From Myxococcales bacterium (GTDB lineage: Bacteria; Myxococcota_A; Bradymonadia; REDH01), in contig JACKDJ010000029.1 in the NCBI GenBank assembly GCA_020633625.1, positions 1 through 50,875 of the forward strand: DNA of 50,875 bases, given 5' to 3'. Numbering within the stretch: position 1 is the stretch's first letter; every line of letters starts with the position of its first letter. The notes beneath the pieces are model-generated. The model worked only from the letters and a program-made list of their open reading frames with translations, searched no databases and was not told the DNA's origin. Shown piece by piece: positions 1 through 5,504 of this stretch. Position numbers and translations under genes: made by a program.

Positions 1-297
1 GACGGTTTGGGGCTCCCGGGAGTGTTCCCGCCTCTCGCCGGAAGTGACTTCCTTCTAGCGGACAAGGAGCGCTCCATCGGGATCGTTCTGAACGGGCTCA
101 CCGGTGCGGTCACGGTCAATGGCAATCCGTTCAACGGCGTTATGCCCCCGTTCGCGAACCTGACGGACCACGAGGTCGCCGCCGCCCTGACGTATGTCCG
201 GAGCCACTTCGGGAACACTGGCGACGCGGTCACCGACGCGGAAGTGGCGGCCGTTCGCGAAGCCACGCGGACGCCGCGCAGTGCGGCTCACCCGTGA
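1..297 (+). CDS. nirK: C-terminal cytochrome c domain, probably of NirK copper nitrite reductase (5' truncated by window edge)
   Basis: The open frame runs in from the window edge, so the N-terminus is missing and an internal TTG is not a real start. The visible 98 residues match the half of a class I cytochrome c that follows the CxxCH motif: a GLPGVFPPLAGSDF segment near the start, VNGNPFNGVMPPF containing the probable axial Met ligand, then the C-terminal helix LTDHEVAAALTYVRSHFGN. This wording is typical of the cytochrome c domain fused to the C-terminus of three-domain copper nitrite reductases, which reduce nitrite to NO in the periplasm. The next gene is nirV-like, which supports nirK. 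The copper domains are outside the window, so a stand-alone cytochrome or another fused oxidoreductase remains possible. Confidence 0.72.
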   Translation, partial: DGLGLPGVFPPLAGSDFLLADKERSIGIVLNGLTGAVTVNGNPFNGVMPPFANLTDHEVAAALTYVRSHFGNTGDAVTDAEVAAVREATRTPRSAAHP

Positions 298-313
298 CCG
301 ATATGAGGCGTCG

Positions 314-1096
314 ATGATGTCGCTTCGCCCCGCAGCAATGTTGACGTGCGCGCTCATGGCCATCGGGGCTGCGTCGGCGCTGGCCCAGACCACGCCGCGC
401 CGCGTGCGTGTGCACGCCGCGACATACGTTCCCTTCTACCGAGCGTCGGACGGCGGCACTGTGAGCGTGAGCGACTTTGATCTGGACGTTGACCCGGTGA
501 CGAACGAGGAGTTCGCTTCATTCGTCGCCGCGAGTCCTCGTTGGAGCCGAGATCGCGTCCCTGCGCTGTTCGCGGACGATCGGTACCTCTCGCACTGGCC
601 CAACGCAGCCGGGCCGGCCGGCGCCGACCGGACCCGCCCCGTGACATACGTCTCGTGGTTCGCGGCGTCAGCGTATTGCCGGTGGGCGGGGGGGCGGCTG
701 CCAACGGAGGCCGAGTGGGAGTGGGCGGCGCGTGCCGATGAGCGAAGGCCAGACGCGAGCGACGATCCGGCCTTCGTCGACCGAATCCTCACGTGGTATG
801 CGCGGCCATCGGCGGGGTTGCCGGCGCCCGTGGGGTCCGGCGCGCCCAACTTTTGGGGCGTGCGCGACATGCACGGGCTCACCTGGGAGTGGGTCGAGGA
901 CTTCGCCGGGAGCCTCGTCAGCGGTGACAATCGCCAGCTCGGCGACCGCGAGACGGAGCGGTTCTGCGGGGGGGCGTCCGCTTCGGCCGCCGACGTGCGA
1001 AACTACGCGGCGTTCATGCGGTACGCGATGCGAACATCCGTGGAAGCCGACTACGCAATCCGAAACATGGGGTTCCGATGTGCCTCCGATCCCTGA
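314..1096 (+). CDS. nirV: NirV-like secreted SUMF1/FGE-fold protein
   Basis: This 260-aa protein has a signal peptide (about residues 1-24, ending ALAQ) and a SUMF1/formylglycine-generating-enzyme fold. Landmarks are VTNEEFASF, PVTYVSWFAASAYCRWAGG, RLPTEAEWEWAAR, DMHGLTWEWVEDF and a terminal GFRC. The cysteine pair that active FGEs carry in the RGGSW..C....C segment is absent; the matching region reads FCGGASASAADVRNY. Sulfatase activation is therefore unlikely. Proteins of this type next to nirK are called NirV; their biochemical role is not settled. ATG 314 and ATG 317 are both possible starts, with a GAGG a few bases upstream. The 3' end overlaps the next gene by 19 bp, suggesting one operon with the nitrite reductase. 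Confidence 0.78.
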   Translation: MMSLRPAAMLTCALMAIGAASALAQTTPRRVRVHAATYVPFYRASDGGTVSVSDFDLDVDPVTNEEFASFVAASPRWSRDRVPALFADDRYLSHWPNAAGPAGADRTRPVTYVSWFAASAYCRWAGGRLPTEAEWEWAARADERRPDASDDPAFVDRILTWYARPSAGLPAPVGSGAPNFWGVRDMHGLTWEWVEDFAGSLVSGDNRQLGDRETERFCGGASASAADVRNYAAFMRYAMRTSVEADYAIRNMGFRCASDP

Positions 1097-1680
1097 TCCC
1101 TGGGCTGGTCCTGGCGGCGCTCGCGGCCCCAGTGGCTGCGCAGCAATCACCCGAAGCAGGGGTGGACCCACCTGCCTCGCAGATCGTCGCCGAGAGGTCC
1201 GTGTATCTCGTCGACGCTCCATTCGAGCGCGAGAGCGGAGTGACTACCACGCTAGGCGACTTTGGGGGCGGGCCGGTCGTCGTGGTCATGTTCTACGCCT
1301 CGTGCCGAATGTCGTGTCCGGTTCTACTCGACGATCTGCTCAGGTTGGATGCGGCGCTCGACCCTGACCTACGCGAGAGCGTGCAGTACGTCCTGGTTAC
1401 CATGGACCCGGGGAGAGACACGACCGAGGTGCTGTCTCGTCTCGCATCTCAGTACCAGCTGGACCTGTCTCGCTGGGCGCTGCTTCGCGGCGACCCGGCG
1501 CTGACGCGCGAGCTTGCCGCTGTGCTCGGTGTTCGGTTCCGCGCCGAGTCGGGTGGTGAGATCAACCACTCAAACATCCTTACGCTGCTCGACGAGATGG
1601 GCGAGATCGTGCTCCAGATCGAGGGGCTGCGGCAGCCGGTCGAGCCGATGTGCGACGCGATAGAGCGTCTGCTGCGGTAG
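1078..1680 (+). CDS. SCO1/SenC family copper chaperone
   Basis: This 200-aa protein has an N-terminal signal or anchor (LIPGLVLAALAAPVAAQ) followed by a thioredoxin-like fold. The SCO copper site is intact: CRMSC (Cys76 and Cys80) in MFYASCRMSCPVL, plus the distal His164 in INHSNIL. VTMDPGRDT is the usual segment that follows. SCO proteins act in the periplasm, delivering copper or reducing thiols for copper oxidases, and copies next to copper nitrite or nitrous oxide reductases are thought to serve those enzymes. The start ATG lies inside the end of nirV (19-bp overlap), implying translational coupling. I infer a role in maturing the neighbouring copper enzyme; terminal oxidase assembly is the alternative. 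Confidence 0.85.
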   Translation: MCLRSLIPGLVLAALAAPVAAQQSPEAGVDPPASQIVAERSVYLVDAPFERESGVTTTLGDFGGGPVVVVMFYASCRMSCPVLLDDLLRLDAALDPDLRESVQYVLVTMDPGRDTTEVLSRLASQYQLDLSRWALLRGDPALTRELAAVLGVRFRAESGGEINHSNILTLLDEMGEIVLQIEGLRQPVEPMCDAIERLLR

Positions 1681-1717
1681 GGCTGTCGGTCAAGCAAGCT
1701 TACGGAGAGAGCGAGAG

Positions 1718-2419
1718 ATGAATACACCCAAGACCGTATCCGAATCGGACAAGATCGGCCCGCTCGCGGGTCGGTCCGTCGTCGCCGCGCGCGTGTTCGA
1801 CCGGCTGGGCATCGAGTACTGCTGCAGTGGCGATCGGACGATCGGAGAGGCCGCCAAGCAGCGCGGCCTCGCCGTTGACCTCCTCATCGCCGAGCTGCTT
1901 GCGGAGTCTGAGCTGGGCGACCCCGCGACGGACTGGGCGGGCGCCCCCCTCGCTGAGCTGACGCGACACATCGTCGCGGCATATCACCGGCCACTCGAAG
2001 CCGAGCTGCCGCGGCTCGTCGCGCTCGCCGAGCGCGTGCTCGCAGCGCACCAGCACCACGACGGGAAGCGTCTACGCCGCGTCCGCGACATCGTCGTGGA
2101 GCTCAGCGAGGAGCTCCTCCGCAACATGGCAAAGGAGGAGCGCGTACTGTTTCCCATGATCGAGCGGGGTGCCCTCGAGGCCCTCGGCGCTCCGATCCGG
2201 TGCATACGCTCCGAGCATGAAGAGGCGGGCGCCGCGCTCGCGCGGCTCCGCACTCTGACGGAAGACTACCGCGCACCGGAGGGTGCGTGCGCCACGTGGA
2301 AGGCGCTATGGGGAGGTCTCGAGCGCTTCGACGTGGACCTCCGGCGCCACGTCCATCTCGAGAACAACATCCTGTTTCCTCGGACTGCCGACCCTTCGGA
2401 GGCTCTCTCCATCGAATAG
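1718..2419 (+). CDS. Iron-sulfur cluster repair di-iron protein (RIC/ScdA/YtfE family)
   Basis: This 233-aa protein has the two-part architecture of RIC proteins. An N-terminal ScdA_N (DUF542) domain carries the Cys-Cys pair in IEYCCSGDRTI (residues 35-36). A hemerythrin-like four-helix bundle supplies His/Glu ligands in HIVAAYHRPLE, HQHHD, KEERVLFPMIERG, EHEEAG and HVHLENNILFPR. Family members repair Fe-S clusters damaged by NO or oxidants. A purine-rich GAGAGAGCGAGAG just upstream is a good ribosome binding site. The gene starts 37 bp after the SCO gene on the same strand, so it probably belongs to the nitrite/NO operon, where it would protect against NO made by NirK. No NO-responsive regulator is visible in the window. 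Confidence 0.88.
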   Translation: MNTPKTVSESDKIGPLAGRSVVAARVFDRLGIEYCCSGDRTIGEAAKQRGLAVDLLIAELLAESELGDPATDWAGAPLAELTRHIVAAYHRPLEAELPRLVALAERVLAAHQHHDGKRLRRVRDIVVELSEELLRNMAKEERVLFPMIERGALEALGAPIRCIRSEHEEAGAALARLRTLTEDYRAPEGACATWKALWGGLERFDVDLRRHVHLENNILFPRTADPSEALSIE

Positions 2420-2444
2420 CGCTCGTCGACCCGTACCTTCTGAC

Positions 2445-2790
2445 CCGCCTCGGGGCTGAGTCCGAGCTCCTCGCCGCGCTCCTGGGCGGCGCGCATCGCC
2501 TAGCGAGCTCGATGAGCTCCTCGATCACCTGCGCGGCCTCGACCGCGCGGTTCTGGTAGCGGCCGGACGGACTTCCCGAGCTGCTCGGCGAACGAGCGGG
2601 CCTGGACGAGGTTCTGTTTCGAGCGTGCCTTCACCTCGTTGTCGAGCAGCCTGCGAAGGAGCTCGACGGCGAGGTTTCGGTGCTTCATCGCGCGGACGTC
2701 GGCGAGGACTCGTCGGATAGGATCGAGATGTCGGGGCTCGGAAGGCCGGCCGCCGCGAAGCTGTCGATGACCTGGTCGCTCCAGTTTCCG
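2445..2790 (-). pseudogene. hsdR: Frameshifted fragment of type I restriction enzyme HsdR, C-terminal region
   Basis: Reading the minus strand across three frames recovers a continuous HsdR C-terminal signature. First comes WSDQVIDSFAAAGLPSPDIS followed by ILSDE (about 2788-2722). After a frame change comes VLADVRAMKHRNLAVELL and then NEVKARSKQNLVQARSF (about 2725-2590). After another change comes YQNRAVEAAQVIEELIELA (about 2560-2500). After a third comes MRAAQERGEELGLSPE (about 2496-2450). These blocks are in the order found in intact HsdR, where they form the helical region after the helicase. Three frame breaks in about 350 bp, the loss of everything upstream and no hsdM or hsdS nearby show a decayed remnant. 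It occupies the gap between the RIC gene and the next lipoprotein. Confidence 0.82.
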
Positions 2791-2848
2791 GTTTTGAGGA
2801 GGCGCGGCTACACTCTCGCCGTCCAACCCTCGCCCGCTGAGCGACTCC

Positions 2849-3907
2849 ATGATCCCCGATAGCTACCTCCGCCGCGCCGCGCCGCTCGCTCTGCTCGCCG
2901 CCGCGGCGCTCACCTCTGCTTGCTCGTCGGACTCCGGCAGCGACGCGGACGCCGCCGCAGATGCCGCCGACACTGCCGACGCCGCTGACACCGCCGCACC
3001 GGACGCGGTCGACGTGGCCGAGGACGCCGCCACCGACGCGCTCAGCGACACGCTGGACACCACGCCTTCACGGTGCATCGACTCCGCCGAGCCGGGCACC
3101 GTCGAGGTGTTCTTCGACGGCTTCGAGCACGGCTCCGAGGGCGCCGCGTTTGGCCCCGACGGGATGCTCTACGTGACCGGTGACGACGCGCTGTGGCGGT
3201 TCGACGCGAGCGGCGCGCGCGAGCATGTCGTCGACCTGCCGTATCCGCTCGGCGTCGCGCCCGTCGCCGACGGGGTCGTGGTCGCCGGGAAGGGGCCGTC
3301 GAACGTCGTCGCCGACATTGACGGCGCCGTTTGGCATGTGTCGCTCGATGGGACCGTGACGCCGTGGACCACGAGCATCGCCAGCCCCAACTTCGTCGCG
3401 ATGGCGCCCGACGGCGCCGCGCTCGTCAGCGACGACTTCGACCGCCGCGTGTTCCGCGTCACGGCGGCCGGCGACGTGAGCGAGGCGATCGCTGACGTGC
3501 CGTCGCCGAACGGGATGGCCTGGAGCCCCGACGGGTCGCAGTTCTACGTCGTCTCGACGTTCAGCGTCGGCGAGGTGTGGCGGTACGACGTCGACGGCGA
3601 CGGGCTGCCGGTCGAGGCGTCGGCCGTTCAGCACGGCGATCTCGGCCTCGGGGCGACGGCAGACGGCGTCGCGATGGGGGCCGACGGGGCGCTGTACGTC
3701 GCCGCCAACCTGCGCGGCGAGATCCTGCGCGTCGACGCCGCGACCGGCGAGGTCGTCAAGGTGGCCGAGGGGGTCGCGACCGCCGCGAGTCTGGCGTTCG
3801 GTGCCGGCGAAGGGTTCGACCCGTGCTCGATCTACGTTACGTCGCTGTTTGGATCGTCGGTCTACCGAGTGGTCGTTGGCGCAGAAGGAGCGCCCGTGCT
3901 CCGCTAG
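2849..3907 (+). CDS. Lipoprotein with SMP-30/NHL-like beta-propeller
   Basis: This 352-aa protein begins with a lipoprotein signal ending LTSAC (Cys25), then an Asp/Ala-rich linker of about 45 residues (repeats of DAAD and DTAD). From about residue 80 onward it has repeated propeller blades of the form F-x-PDG-x-LYVT, seen in AAFGPDGMLYVTG, VAMAPDGAALVSD, MAWSPDGSQFYVV and VAMGADGALYVA. This is the SMP-30/gluconolactonase or NHL-type beta-propeller pattern. The metal and catalytic residues of true gluconolactonases cannot be confirmed, so an enzymatic role is not claimed. It probably sits on the cell envelope and binds a ligand. It is convergent with argH, whose stop lies 12 bp away. No strong Shine-Dalgarno is seen; the lipobox placement decides the start. 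Confidence 0.75.
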   Translation: MIPDSYLRRAAPLALLAAAALTSACSSDSGSDADAAADAADTADAADTAAPDAVDVAEDAATDALSDTLDTTPSRCIDSAEPGTVEVFFDGFEHGSEGAAFGPDGMLYVTGDDALWRFDASGAREHVVDLPYPLGVAPVADGVVVAGKGPSNVVADIDGAVWHVSLDGTVTPWTTSIASPNFVAMAPDGAALVSDDFDRRVFRVTAAGDVSEAIADVPSPNGMAWSPDGSQFYVVSTFSVGEVWRYDVDGDGLPVEASAVQHGDLGLGATADGVAMGADGALYVAANLRGEILRVDAATGEVVKVAEGVATAASLAFGAGEGFDPCSIYVTSLFGSSVYRVVVGAEGAPVLR

Positions 3908-3919
3908 GGACCCCGCCCG

Positions 3920-5308
3920 TCAGCGCGCTGCCGTAGCCCGCTCCCGCGCCGCCGCCGCCGCCACCGCCACAGACGCCGGCGCCGTGCCGCCCGCGACCGT
4001 CTTGATGTCGAGGATCGACTGCAAGGCGAGCGCCTCGAGCATCGCCGCGGTCGCCATGGGCGCCTGCTCCTGCACCACCTCGAGCGGCAGCGCCTCGATC
4101 TCGACGCCCCGCTCCACCGCGAGCCGCACGAGGCGGCCGGTCTGGTGGTGTGCCGTGCGCAGCGGCTCGCCGGCCCGGACCAGCGACTCGCACAGGTCTG
4201 TTGCATTTACCCACGCCGAACAGGCGGCGCGCATCCGGTCGGTCCGGAACCGCGCGCCCTCGATGTTCGCGACCGCCATGTCGAGGCCCAGCACGATCGT
4301 GTCGAAGGCGTCGAAGAGCGGCTCTTTGTCTTCCTGCATGTCCTTGTTGTAGGTCAGCGGGAGGCCCTTGAGCGTCGCCAGGAACCCGACGAGATCGCCA
4401 AACACACGCCCCGCCTTGCCCCGCATCAGCTCGGCGCCGTCAGGGTTCTTCTTGTTTGGCATCATCGAAGAGCCGGTCGTGACAGAGTCGCCGAGCTCGA
4501 CGAAGCCGAACTCCGACGTGGACCACAAGACGAGCTCCTCGCCAAGTCGGGACAGGTGCGTCGCGACCATCGACGCCGCAAACAGGAAGTCTGCGACGAA
4601 GTCTCGGTCGCTGACCGCGTCGAGGCTGTTGCGGGTGATCGCAGCGAAGCCGAGGTCGCTCGCGACGCCGGCGCGGTCGAGCGGGAAACTAGAGCCGACA
4701 CAGGCGCCCGAGCCGAGCGGCGAGACGTTGGCGCGAGCGCGGCACTGGGCGACACGCTCGCGGTCGCGGTCGAACATCTCGAAGTAGGCCAAGAGGTGAT
4801 GTCCCAGCGTCGTCGGCATGCCACGCTGCAGGTGTGTGTATGCCGGCAGCGGCGCGGCGGCGTGGGTGGCCGCCGCGTCGGCGAGGGCGACGCACAGCGT
4901 GCGCAGGCGCGCGTCGACGTCGTCGCACGCCGAACGCACGAAGAGCCGCACGTCCGTCGCCACCTGGTCGTTGCGGCTGCGGCCCGTGTGCAGGCGCCGC
5001 CCGGGGTCACCGACGAGCTCGGTGAGGCGACGCTCGACCGCCATGTGCACGTCTTCGTCTTCGGACCGCACCTCGAACGTGCCGTCGCGAAGCTCCGTCT
5101 CGACCGCCGCCAGGCCGCGCTCGATCGCCTCCAGCGCCGCAGCGTCGATCACGCCGATTCGGCGCAGGCCGCGGGCGTGCGCCAGCGAGCCCGCGATGTC
5201 GTGCGGCCACAGGCGCAGGTCGAACGCGATGGACTTGTTGATCGCGTCGAGCGCGGCGGCCGGCGACTGGCTGAAGCGGCCGCCCCAGGCGTGTTGGTTC
5301 GTGCTCAT
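3920..5308 (-). CDS. argH: Argininosuccinate lyase
   Basis: This 462-aa protein of normal family length catalyses the last step of arginine synthesis, argininosuccinate to arginine plus fumarate, in the cytosol. Landmarks include the N-terminal WGGRFSQ, EDVHMAVERRLTE, LHTGRSRNDQVATD, the catalytic His segment AYTHLQRGMPTT, and the fumarase/aspartase-superfamily signature GSSMMPNKKNPD with its mobile-loop serine. The ATG giving MSTNQHAWGG is chosen because homologues start just before WGGRF; a longer in-frame extension would translate a hairpin-rich leader. Upstream on the same strand are two lipoprotein genes, separated by 196 bp containing three hairpins, so argH probably has its own transcription start. 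No other arg gene is nearby. Confidence 0.97.
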   Translation of the reverse strand: MSTNQHAWGGRFSQSPAAALDAINKSIAFDLRLWPHDIAGSLAHARGLRRIGVIDAAALEAIERGLAAVETELRDGTFEVRSEDEDVHMAVERRLTELVGDPGRRLHTGRSRNDQVATDVRLFVRSACDDVDARLRTLCVALADAAATHAAAPLPAYTHLQRGMPTTLGHHLLAYFEMFDRDRERVAQCRARANVSPLGSGACVGSSFPLDRAGVASDLGFAAITRNSLDAVSDRDFVADFLFAASMVATHLSRLGEELVLWSTSEFGFVELGDSVTTGSSMMPNKKNPDGAELMRGKAGRVFGDLVGFLATLKGLPLTYNKDMQEDKEPLFDAFDTIVLGLDMAVANIEGARFRTDRMRAACSAWVNATDLCESLVRAGEPLRTAHHQTGRLVRLAVERGVEIEALPLEVVQEQAPMATAAMLEALALQSILDIKTVAGGTAPASVAVAAAAARERATAAR

Positions 5309-5340
5309 GAGAGGTTTGCGGGTAGAGAGGGCTGCGACGT

Positions 5341-5389
5341 GGGGCTCTGCCCCGCACCCCGCAAGGGGACTGCGTCCCCTTGACCCCTT
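5341..5389. repeat. GC-rich double hairpin upstream of argH (REP-like)
   Basis: Two perfect inverted repeats stand side by side. One is GGGGC-TCT-GCCCC at 5341-5353. The other is AAGGGGAC-TGC-GTCCCCTT at 5363-5381. They lie in the 196-bp gap between argH and the preceding minus-strand lipoprotein gene, next to a third palindrome at 5390-5424. Alternating GGGG and CCCC blocks like these are common in intergenic REP-type elements of GC-rich bacteria. As RNA read from the minus strand they would form stable stems, but no T-run follows, so intrinsic termination is uncertain. Confidence 0.6.
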
Positions 5390-5424
5390 CATGTCGTTGA
5401 AATTCGAGAAATTTCAACGACATG
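5390..5424. repeat. Perfect 15-bp inverted repeat with 5-nt loop
   Basis: The left arm CATGTCGTTGAAATT (5390-5404) is the exact reverse complement of the right arm AATTTCAACGACATG (5410-5424), with CGAGA as the loop. The element is much more AT-rich than its surroundings and stands between the end of the LamG-like lipoprotein gene and argH. It could be a terminator stem for the upstream gene, a binding site for a dimeric regulator, or a mobile palindromic repeat. Nothing else in the window obviously matches it. Confidence 0.75.
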
Positions 5425-5504
5425 AGGCTACGGGTCGGTGGCGAGTGCGGGACTTGCGAGCGCGCGGGTCCGCCGCCTCCCTTAGTCTGTCGGTGGTCGG
5501 CGCG

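Noticed and set aside
314..1096. Active formylglycine-generating enzyme for sulfatases
   Set aside because: Catalytic cysteines are missing and no sulfatase is nearby; context fits NirV.
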